From the NCBI GenBank assembly GCA_018882745.1, contig VFFD01000007.1:1-33321 (forward strand): DNA of 33,321 nt. The letters are read 5' to 3'. The notes under the pieces were generated by a model, which saw nothing but the letters and a program-made list of their open reading frames with translations, ran no database searches and was not told where the DNA came from. This DNA comes from Candidatus Nanopelagicaceae bacterium (GTDB lineage Bacteria > Actinomycetota > Actinomycetes > Nanopelagicales > Nanopelagicaceae). Each line of letters begins with the position of its first letter. Position 1 is the stretch's first letter. Below, piece by piece: positions 21,900 through 29,193 of this stretch. The translations under genes were made by a program, and so were the position numbers.

Positions 21900-22739
21900 T
21901 TGCAACCTAAAGCTCGAGCCACGCACAGCAAATATCACCCGTTGCTGTGGTGGCTCTGGGCTGCCCTCACCACGATCATTCTCTTTTTACAGAACAATCG
22001 ATGGACATCGGTAGCGATCATCACTGCCACCCTCTTTGTGGTTTACTGGAATAGAAGTTCTTCCTATTGGTTCCAAACTATGCGTTGGGCACTTCGCTTT
22101 GCACTCATCGCTTTCACTCTTCGCATGGCCATCGGTTTTCTTATTGGCGTTCCGATGCCAGGAACTGTTCTCTTCAGCCTTCCCCAAATCAAGCTTCCAG
22201 AATTTCTAGTTGGCATCCGCGTAGGTGGAGATGTCACAAGCCAGCGCTTGTTGAGCGCACTTGATGAAGCGTTACTTCTTGTCGCACTCATTCTGGTCTT
22301 TGCCGGAGCTAACGCTCTGAGCAATCCCCATAATCTGCTTCGCGTTCTTCCAAAGAGATTTTACGGAATTGGATTAGCAAGTGTTATTGCAAGTTCAGTT
22401 GCGCCTCAGGCCGCCCGAAGTATCACCAGGGTTCGCAATGCAAAACGATTGCGAGGCCAACCCTCAATTGGTATCAAGTCATGGCGCAGCGTTGCACTTC
22501 CTGTTTTAGAAGATTCCTTAGAGCGTTCGATCGATCTAGCAGCCAGTTTGGAAAGTCGAGGGTATGGATATTTTGATAAACCCACAAAATATCGACCTGA
22601 GAAATGGGGGCAACGCGAACTCTTTGCGCTAAGTGGGCCTCTCTACGCAATCCTTGCAATTGTGACCCTCAATTTCCCACCAATGTGGTTGGCACTCCTT
22701 CTTTTTATCTGCATCTCCACGCCGGTGTTGGCCTCATGA
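21900..22739 (+). CDS. ECF transporter transmembrane (EcfT/CbiQ-type) protein
   Basis: This 279-aa integral membrane protein couples the ATPases to the S component. There are two N-terminal helices, a central helical stretch, and the two cytoplasmic coupling motifs seen here as RNAKRLRG (about 179-186) and AASLESRGYG (about 217-226). These bind the ATPase grooves and are diagnostic for EcfT. The start is a TTG that directly follows the TAG of the SCO2322-like gene; no ATG is available near the N-terminus, so translational re-initiation is likely. The stop overlaps the ATG of the ATPase gene (ATGA). Confidence 0.88.
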   Translation: MQPKARATHSKYHPLLWWLWAALTTIILFLQNNRWTSVAIITATLFVVYWNRSSSYWFQTMRWALRFALIAFTLRMAIGFLIGVPMPGTVLFSLPQIKLPEFLVGIRVGGDVTSQRLLSALDEALLLVALILVFAGANALSNPHNLLRVLPKRFYGIGLASVIASSVAPQAARSITRVRNAKRLRGQPSIGIKSWRSVALPVLEDSLERSIDLAASLESRGYGYFDKPTKYRPEKWGQRELFALSGPLYAILAIVTLNFPPMWLALLLFICISTPVLAS

Positions 22740-24349
22740 TCACATTCAGAAACGTCTCTCTTATCTACCCAAATTCAGAGCGCACCATCGTTGAAGATGC
22801 CAGTTTTGATGTACATGAGGGTGAGTTTGTTCTTTTAATGGGCCTTACTGGCGCTGGAAAGAGTTCAGTGCTGAAACTCATTAATGGTCTCGTGCCGCAT
22901 CACACGGGAGGAATTCTTTCGGGTGAGATCTCTGTGGCGGGTCGATCCACGCGCGCTCTTAAACCTGGTGAATTGGCTGATGTTGTTGGAATCGTTGGTC
23001 AAAATCCCGTTCATGGTTTTGTCTCGGACATCGTGGAAGAAGAGATTGCATTTGGCCTCGAGACTCTAGGCATTGCTCCTGAAGTTATGCGTAAGCGGGT
23101 AGAAGAAGTTTTAGATCTTCTTGCCCTCACTCCCCTGCGCAGACGAGTAATCTCCGAGCTCAGTGGCGGCGAACAGCAGCGCGTTGCTATTGCTTCTGCG
23201 CTTGTCACAAATCCCAAGGTGCTACTTCTCGATGAACCAACGAGCGCTCTTGATCCAATCGCTGCTGAAGAAGTCCTCTCTATTTTGCATCGATTAGTTC
23301 ACGATCTTGGATTAACAATCATCGTTGCAGAACATCGCTTGGAACGTGTTATTCAATTTGTCGATCGCATTATTCTGGTGCACGGTGATGGCACTTTGGA
23401 ACTAGGCAGTGCTGACGAAGTCCTCAAAGATTCACCAATCGCGCCTCCTCTTGTCGAACTAGCGCGAATACTCAAGCTTCCTGCGATTCCGCTAAGTATT
23501 CGTGAATTTAGAAAGATTGCGCCCACAATTCAGGCAGCGCTCAATGTTTCCACCGAGCAGTTGCAGAAAGTTGGAGAGCCTGTCTTGCAGGTGAAGAATC
23601 TCAGCGCTTCATATGAAGATTCACACAGTATGTACGCACTCTCAGATATAAATCTTGATCTTCACGCGGGCGAAGTTGTTGCCTTGATGGGTCGCAATGG
23701 CGCCGGAAAAACTACCTTGCTCAAATGTGCCGTGGGGCAAGCGCCAATCATCAGCGGATCGATTGAAGTATTGGGTCGCGACCCTCAAAGCTTTTCGGAT
23801 CAAGAGCTCATTGCTTGTGTGGGATATGTTCCACAAGAACCAAGTGACCTGCTTTACGGACAGAGCGTTGAGGAAGAGTGCGCCCTTGCCGATCGAGATA
23901 ACAAAGTAGAGAGCGGCAGCACCTTAAGGATTTACTCCGAGCTCATGAACATCCCCAGCCTTAGCGCACATCCGCGAGATATCTCTGAAGGCCAACGCCT
24001 GGGATTAGCGCTCAGCATCATTCTCTCTGCGCAACCGAAGATTGTGATCTTAGATGAACCCACTCGGGGCTTGGATTACGAAGCTAAAAGAGTTCTGGTG
24101 CAAAATCTAAAAGAGGTCGCACACCGACAGAAGCGAGCGGTCTTTATCTCAACGCATGATGTTGAACTTGTTGCAGAGGTAGCAGATCGAGTGGTCTTTC
24201 TTGCTGACGGTGAAGTTATTGCCGATGGAACAACCCGCCAGGTACTAACGGCCTCCCCAGCATTCGCACCGCAAGTCTCCAAAGCGCTGCCACAATCAAC
24301 ATGGCTAACGGTTGCTGAAGTAGAGAGCTACGTTAATGCGCAGAAATAG
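22736..24349 (+). CDS. Fused double ATPase of an ECF transporter (EcfA-EcfA')
   Basis: This 537-aa protein has two ABC nucleotide-binding domains in tandem, cytoplasmic. Domain 1: Walker A GLTGAGKSS (36-44), Q-loop GQNP (88-91), signature LSGGEQQR (142-149), Walker B LLLDEP (163-168), switch His200. Domain 2: Walker A GRNGAGKTT (319-327), PQEPSD, signature ISEGQRL (416-422, altered from LSGGQ), Walker B VILDEP (437-442), switch His474. Fused ATPases of this kind replace separate EcfA/EcfA' subunits in many Actinobacteria. The frame is open upstream into ecfT, but MITFRNVSLIYP is the natural start and overlaps the ecfT stop. The end overlaps the S-component gene by 14 bp. Confidence 0.92.
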   Translation: MITFRNVSLIYPNSERTIVEDASFDVHEGEFVLLMGLTGAGKSSVLKLINGLVPHHTGGILSGEISVAGRSTRALKPGELADVVGIVGQNPVHGFVSDIVEEEIAFGLETLGIAPEVMRKRVEEVLDLLALTPLRRRVISELSGGEQQRVAIASALVTNPKVLLLDEPTSALDPIAAEEVLSILHRLVHDLGLTIIVAEHRLERVIQFVDRIILVHGDGTLELGSADEVLKDSPIAPPLVELARILKLPAIPLSIREFRKIAPTIQAALNVSTEQLQKVGEPVLQVKNLSASYEDSHSMYALSDINLDLHAGEVVALMGRNGAGKTTLLKCAVGQAPIISGSIEVLGRDPQSFSDQELIACVGYVPQEPSDLLYGQSVEEECALADRDNKVESGSTLRIYSELMNIPSLSAHPRDISEGQRLGLALSIILSAQPKIVILDEPTRGLDYEAKRVLVQNLKEVAHRQKRAVFISTHDVELVAEVADRVVFLADGEVIADGTTRQVLTASPAFAPQVSKALPQSTWLTVAEVESYVNAQK

Positions 24350-25142
24350 AAGAAGCTCTTTCGTGCTACTCCTACTCGGTTCACTTCTAGGCGCTATTTC
24401 TTTCTCATGGCCGCTCTTTATTCCAGAAATCAACTTCTTTATCTTTCAGCCTGACTCAGCACGCGCATTTGCAATTTTGATTGCGCTAATCGGCATAGGC
24501 GTCGTGTCACTCGATATTTCACAGGGCGCTCTAGATAGCAAAGCGGTCGCACTCCTTGGAGTTCTCGCAGCGCTCATCGCAGCACTTCGACTTGTTGGCG
24601 CAGGTGCGGTTGGTATTGAGCCGATGTGGTTTCTTCTGATTATTTCGGGATACGTTTTTGGAGCCAACTTTGGATTCGCACTTGGAGTTGTATCGATGGG
24701 GATATCAGCCCTTATGACTGGTGGCATTGGCCCTTGGTTGCCATTTCAAATGTTGGCGGCGGGTTGGATTGGACTCTTTGCGGGAGCAGTCGCGCGACTC
24801 ACACGAAGAGTAAAAATGAAAGTTGAAATTCTCTCTTTGGTTATGGTCGGACTCTTTTCATCTCTTGCTTTTGGGTTTCTCATGGATCTCCAGCTCTGGC
24901 CGTGGATAACGAGCACCGATACCCAGCTATCGTTTATCGCAGGTGGGGCAATTCTGGAGAACTTCCAACGATTTATGGTCTTTCATCTGGCGACCGCGTT
25001 GGCGTGGGATATCCCGCGAGCAATCACCACTTCCGTTCTCATTGCTCTCACCGCTAAACCACTTCTTAATTCACTACGTCGGGCTCAGAGCCGTCTCAAT
25101 TTCACTTTACGTGCGATGCAACCAACGGTAAGCGCGCGATAA
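24336..25142 (+). CDS. ECF transporter S component, probably for cobalamin
   Basis: This is a 268-aa membrane protein with about seven to eight hydrophobic segments and an Arg-rich N-terminal start (MRRNRRS). Its FGANFGFALG...MTGGIGPWLPFQMLAAGW stretch is typical of S components with GxG-rich loops. It is the only substrate-specific subunit in the operon, so the riboswitch points to cobalamin or a corrinoid precursor as substrate, comparable to the predicted CbrT group. This is inferred from regulation, not from binding residues. The ATG lies within the end of the ATPase gene. The 3' end overlaps convergent gcvT by 41 bp, leaving no room for a separate terminator. Confidence 0.82.
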   Translation: MRRNRRSSFVLLLLGSLLGAISFSWPLFIPEINFFIFQPDSARAFAILIALIGIGVVSLDISQGALDSKAVALLGVLAALIAALRLVGAGAVGIEPMWFLLIISGYVFGANFGFALGVVSMGISALMTGGIGPWLPFQMLAAGWIGLFAGAVARLTRRVKMKVEILSLVMVGLFSSLAFGFLMDLQLWPWITSTDTQLSFIAGGAILENFQRFMVFHLATALAWDIPRAITTSVLIALTAKPLLNSLRRAQSRLNFTLRAMQPTVSAR

Positions 25143-26202
25143 CGCCTGAGCTCTGACGACCACGGACATCAATCACTATCTTTGAATCAAGTGGAAGTTT
25201 TTGATTGAGTAATGCGAGTGCGATTCCAGTTTTGAGCGAAGGCGAGAACGTCCCACTCGTTACTCTCCCAATCACCTCACCTGATTCATTCAGAACATCC
25301 ATACCTGCTCGCGGGATTCCACGGTCGCTGATCTTGATGGCTTGAAGAACTCGATGGCTTTTTTCGGAACGCTGCTTCATGAGAGCCGCTTTACCCCAGA
25401 ATTCCTTATCCCATGTAACTGCCCATGAAGCGCTCGCTTCTACTGGTGAAATATCCAGCGACAATTCGTGACCATGGAGTGGGTAGCCCATCTCGGTTCG
25501 CAAGGTGTCACGCGCTCCAAGTCCTGCAGCTCTGCCACCACATCCATGAACTTTCTCAAGGATTACATTCCAAATTTCCATGGCATCACTCCAAGAAGCC
25601 AGAATTTCATAGCCCCGTTCGCCGGTGTAACCAGTTCTACAGAGCACTATCTTCTTTGAGCTAATAGTGGTCTCAGTAAAAGACATGTAATCAAGATTTG
25701 CTTGAATTCCCAGATCATTAAGTACTTGGTCTGATTGCGGACCCTGTAGTGCGAAGACTGAATAGCTCTCATGAAGATTTTCAATAGTAACTCCAGAAGG
25801 TGCTTTTGCCTTTAGTCGAGAGACAACCTCAGATGTATTTGAAGCGTTCGGTATCAGAAAGACTTTTTCGTTTGAGTAGCGATATGCGATGAGATCGTCA
25901 ATCACGCCACCACGTGCAGGGTCGCATATGAGTGTGTATTGAGCTTGGCCATCCTTGATGCGGTTCAAATCATTGGTGAAGGCAGAATTCAAATACTCCA
26001 AGGCGCCAGCACCCGAGACCATAGCTTTACCAAGGTGCGAGACATCAAAGAGTCCAACCGTTTCGCGAACTGCGCGATGCTCATTGAGAACGCCACCACC
26101 GGAGAGTGCGGGATATTCAATAGGCATCTCCCAACCGCCGAAGTCTGCAAGTTTGGCCCCAGCGTCAAGGTGGAATTGGTGTAATGGCGAATATTTGCTC
26201 AC
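25102..26202 (-). CDS. gcvT: Aminomethyltransferase (glycine cleavage T protein)
   Basis: Transfers the methylene group from the aminomethyl-lipoyl H protein to tetrahydrofolate in the glycine cleavage system; 366 aa. Signatures: FGGWEMP near the N-terminus, LFDVSHLGK, NDL...DGQAQYTL with the folate-site Asp, GGVIDDLIAYR, CRTGYTGERGYE and GARDTLRTEMGYPLHGHEL. gcvH and gcvP are not adjacent. The start is a GTG with no Shine-Dalgarno; TAGGTT ends exactly 6 nt upstream. The start codon is only 17 bp from that of divergent pepA. The 3' end overlaps the S-component gene. Confidence 0.96.
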   Translation of the reverse strand: MSKYSPLHQFHLDAGAKLADFGGWEMPIEYPALSGGGVLNEHRAVRETVGLFDVSHLGKAMVSGAGALEYLNSAFTNDLNRIKDGQAQYTLICDPARGGVIDDLIAYRYSNEKVFLIPNASNTSEVVSRLKAKAPSGVTIENLHESYSVFALQGPQSDQVLNDLGIQANLDYMSFTETTISSKKIVLCRTGYTGERGYEILASWSDAMEIWNVILEKVHGCGGRAAGLGARDTLRTEMGYPLHGHELSLDISPVEASASWAVTWDKEFWGKAALMKQRSEKSHRVLQAIKISDRGIPRAGMDVLNESGEVIGRVTSGTFSPSLKTGIALALLNQKLPLDSKIVIDVRGRQSSGVIARLPLVASHVK

Positions 26203-26207
26203 TCCAA

Positions 26208-26214
26208 TAACCTA
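26208..26214. promoter_or_regulatory. Overlapping back-to-back -10 elements of gcvT and pepA
   Basis: The 7-bp sequence TAACCTA reads TAACCT (26208-26213) towards pepA and TAGGTT (26214-26209) towards gcvT. Each hexamer ends exactly 6 nt before its start codon (ATG 26220; GTG 26202). The intergenic space is 17 bp in total. Both mRNAs are predicted to be leaderless. Confidence 0.55.
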
Positions 26215-26219
26215 GCCCA

Positions 26220-27731
26220 ATGCCCTCAATTCGTGCGACTGATAGCTCTGTTATTGATGATGTCCTTGTCATCGGATTTTCGAAATCGTCAGGAGGTTCC
26301 AAGAAATCTCCTCAATTCAATCTTCACAGTGGTGATCTCAAGGTAGATGTCTCATCACTTCTTGAAGCACTTGACGATTTAGGTGCTTCTGGCGCTGCTG
26401 ATGAAGTAATTAAATTGCCAGGCCGCGCCTCGAAATTGATCGTTCTTACTGGACTCGGTCAGGCGCCATCCAACAATCGATTTGCGCACGAAACGCTACG
26501 TCGAGCTGCCGGCGCAGCTGCGAGAAACTTAGCGGGACACTCATCTGCAACCTTTGCAATTCCACACGCCAATCTTGAAGAGTTTGCCGCAATCTCCGAG
26601 GGAGCGCTTCTAGGCGCATATGCCTTCGATGAGTTCCGCGGAACTTCAAAATCCGATCGAAAGTCTCCACTCGGAAAGATTTCGATTTATAGCAAGAGCG
26701 CAAAGAAGAGCGAATACACCAAATCTCTTCGTCGAAGCGAAATCATCGCAAAGTACACATTCATCGTCCGTGACCTCATTAACACTCCTCCAAGCCACCT
26801 CACGCCTGATTCATTTACACAACGTTTCAAGAAACTTGCCTCTGGTTCTGGAGTGAAAGTTGAGATTCTCAACGACACGCAGCTGCGCAAACTTGGTTAC
26901 GGTGGAATTATCGGAGTTGGACAAGGCTCAGCTAATCCACCTCGTCTACTTCATCTCTCCTACACACCAAAGAAGAAGAATGTAAAACGATATGCACTTG
27001 TCGGGAAAGGCATCACTTTTGATACCGGTGGATTGGCGCTAAAGCCAGCACAAGGCATGGAAGCGATGAAATCAGATATGAGCGGTGCTGCTGCAGTTTC
27101 TGCTGCAGCCCTTGCGATTGCAGAATTGGGATTGCCCATCGCAATTGATGCTTGGGCTCCACTTGCCGAAAACATGGTGAGCGATACTGCAACGCGTCCA
27201 AGTGACATCATCACTATCTATGGTGGAAAGACTGTAGAAGTTCTCAATCCCGATGCCGAAGGTCGCCTTGTTCTTGCTGATGCGATGATGAAAGCCGCAG
27301 AGGTTGGCAAGAAAGCTGGCGGACTTGATGGACTCGTTGATGTTGCAACTCTCACTGGTGCTCAAGTTGTTGCGTTAGGAACTCGCACGAGCGCAGTCAT
27401 GACAAATAATCAAGAATTTTCAGATACATTCCTAGAAATTGCGCAATCAACTGGCGAACAATTCTGGCCGATGCCGCTACCCGAAGAGCTTCGCGCTTCT
27501 CTTGACTCACCTGTTGCAGATATCGCAAATATTGGAGATCGCATGGGTGGCATGTTGGTTGCTGGACTCTTCCTCAAGGAATTTGTGACTCCAGAACTTC
27601 CATGGCTCCATCTCGATATTGCAGGTCCCGCATATAACGATGCAAAGCCTCACGGATATACCCCAGTGGGCGGAACAGGTGTCGCACTTCGCACTCTCGT
27701 CGCGCTGGCGGAGTCCATGGCATCTCGCTGA
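26220..27731 (+). CDS. pepA: Leucyl aminopeptidase (M17)
   Basis: A two-metal cytosolic aminopeptidase releasing N-terminal residues, 503 aa. Metal and catalytic blocks are complete: VGKGITFDTGG (Lys and Asp ligands), MKSDMSGAAAV (Asp ligand) and NPDAEGRLVLADA (Asp and Glu ligands plus catalytic Arg; Pro replaces the more common Thr). The first about 180 residues form the less conserved N-terminal domain. It heads the run pepA-lpd-sucB-epimerase, an order also found in other Actinobacteria. No Shine-Dalgarno precedes the ATG; TAACCT ends 6 nt upstream. A 49-bp gap separates it from lpd. Confidence 0.95.
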   Translation: MPSIRATDSSVIDDVLVIGFSKSSGGSKKSPQFNLHSGDLKVDVSSLLEALDDLGASGAADEVIKLPGRASKLIVLTGLGQAPSNNRFAHETLRRAAGAAARNLAGHSSATFAIPHANLEEFAAISEGALLGAYAFDEFRGTSKSDRKSPLGKISIYSKSAKKSEYTKSLRRSEIIAKYTFIVRDLINTPPSHLTPDSFTQRFKKLASGSGVKVEILNDTQLRKLGYGGIIGVGQGSANPPRLLHLSYTPKKKNVKRYALVGKGITFDTGGLALKPAQGMEAMKSDMSGAAAVSAAALAIAELGLPIAIDAWAPLAENMVSDTATRPSDIITIYGGKTVEVLNPDAEGRLVLADAMMKAAEVGKKAGGLDGLVDVATLTGAQVVALGTRTSAVMTNNQEFSDTFLEIAQSTGEQFWPMPLPEELRASLDSPVADIANIGDRMGGMLVAGLFLKEFVTPELPWLHLDIAGPAYNDAKPHGYTPVGGTGVALRTLVALAESMASR

Positions 27732-27780
27732 TGCTGGCAGGATAGGACCATAGAAATTTCAATGATCTGCGAGGTTGATT

Positions 27781-29148
27781 GTGGCGAACTTTGATCTAGT
27801 AGTACTCGGCGGCGGAAGCGGCGGTTATGCGTGTGCGCTTCGGGCGGCTCAACTTGGTCTCAGCGTTGTATTGATTGAGAAAGACAAGTTAGGTGGCACC
27901 TGCTTACACCGCGGCTGCATTCCCACAAAGGCCCTCCTCCACGCAGGTGAAATAGCAGATGGCGCTCGTCATGCCTCCGAATTTGGAGTGAAAGCTGAAT
28001 TTCATTCTATGGATATGGTCGCAGTTAATGCCTATAAAGATGGTGTTATCACCAAGCTTCACAAAGGACTGCAAGGCTTAGTGAAGTCCCGCAACATCAC
28101 TTATGTCGAAGGTTCTGGAAAGTTAGTCTCGCGCGACACCGTGGAAGTCAATGGTGAGAAATACACCGGAAAGAATGTGGTTCTTGCAACTGGCTCATAT
28201 GCAAAATCTCTGCCTGGTCTCGAGGTTGATGGAAAAACCATCGTCACAAGTGATCACGCCATGCACATGACTCATGTACCTAAATCTGTCATTGTTCTCG
28301 GCGGTGGCGTTATCGGATGCGAATTTGCATCGGTTTGGAAATCTTTTGGCGCGGAAGTCACGATCATTGAAGCGCTTCCTCATCTTGTGGCGTTAGAAGA
28401 TGAATCCTCAAGCAAGCAGTTAGAGCGCGCATTCCGTAAGCGCGGTATCAACTTTGAACTTGGCACAAAGTTTAAGAGTGCCACAAAGAGCGGTAAAGGT
28501 GTCACCATAACTTTGGAAGATGGAAAGAATTTCGAAGCTGAACTACTTCTCGTTGCTGTAGGTCGCGGACCCGTTTCAAATGGCCTTGGCTATGAAGAGC
28601 AAGGCATCAAGATGGAGCGCGGATACATTCTGGTTGACAATAAGTGCCGTACCAATATCCCAGGCATTTGGGCGGTCGGAGATTTGATTCCAACGCTACA
28701 GCTTGCTCATGTCGGATTTGGCGAAGGCATACTTGTCGCTGAAGAAATTGCAGGTTTAAATCCTCGCCCAATTAATTATGACGGCGTTCCACGTGTCACT
28801 TATTCTGAACCTGAAGTTGCATCGGTGGGACTCACGACTGCTGCGGCGAAAGCACAAGGTTATGACGTTGTTGAGTTGAATTATGATTTGGCTGGAAATG
28901 GAAAAGCGCAGATTCTCAAAACTGCTGGATCTGTAAAACTGGTCTCTCAAAAAGGTGGGCCCGTTCTGGGAATTCATATGGTGGGCTCTCGAGTTGGCGA
29001 GCTACTTGCCGAAGCTCAACTCATCTTCAACTGGCAAGCAGATGCCGCTGATGTTGCACCTCTTATTCACGCTCACCCAACACTCTCAGAAGCCATGGGA
29101 GAAGCGCATCTCGCGTTGGCTGGAAAACCACTTCATGCGCATGGATAA
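27781..29148 (+). CDS. lpdA: Dihydrolipoyl dehydrogenase (E3)
   Basis: FAD flavoprotein that reoxidises dihydrolipoyl groups of 2-oxoacid dehydrogenase and glycine cleavage complexes with NAD+; 455 aa. FAD-binding GGGSGG is at 10-15, the redox disulfide GGTCLHRGC gives Cys41 and Cys46, the NAD site is VLGGGVIGCEFA, and WAVGDL is the second FAD motif. The C-terminal HAHPTLSE gives the catalytic His432-Glu437 pair. A GAGG 6 nt before the GTG at 27781 decides the start; a TTG two codons upstream lacks this spacing. Partners are the adjacent sucB product and possibly GcvT's system. Confidence 0.96.
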   Translation: MANFDLVVLGGGSGGYACALRAAQLGLSVVLIEKDKLGGTCLHRGCIPTKALLHAGEIADGARHASEFGVKAEFHSMDMVAVNAYKDGVITKLHKGLQGLVKSRNITYVEGSGKLVSRDTVEVNGEKYTGKNVVLATGSYAKSLPGLEVDGKTIVTSDHAMHMTHVPKSVIVLGGGVIGCEFASVWKSFGAEVTIIEALPHLVALEDESSSKQLERAFRKRGINFELGTKFKSATKSGKGVTITLEDGKNFEAELLLVAVGRGPVSNGLGYEEQGIKMERGYILVDNKCRTNIPGIWAVGDLIPTLQLAHVGFGEGILVAEEIAGLNPRPINYDGVPRVTYSEPEVASVGLTTAAAKAQGYDVVELNYDLAGNGKAQILKTAGSVKLVSQKGGPVLGIHMVGSRVGELLAEAQLIFNWQADAADVAPLIHAHPTLSEAMGEAHLALAGKPLHAHG

Positions 29149-29193
29149 TCGGGCCTTGTTCATCACTGACGAAAACGGATCGGAGAAATAGCA

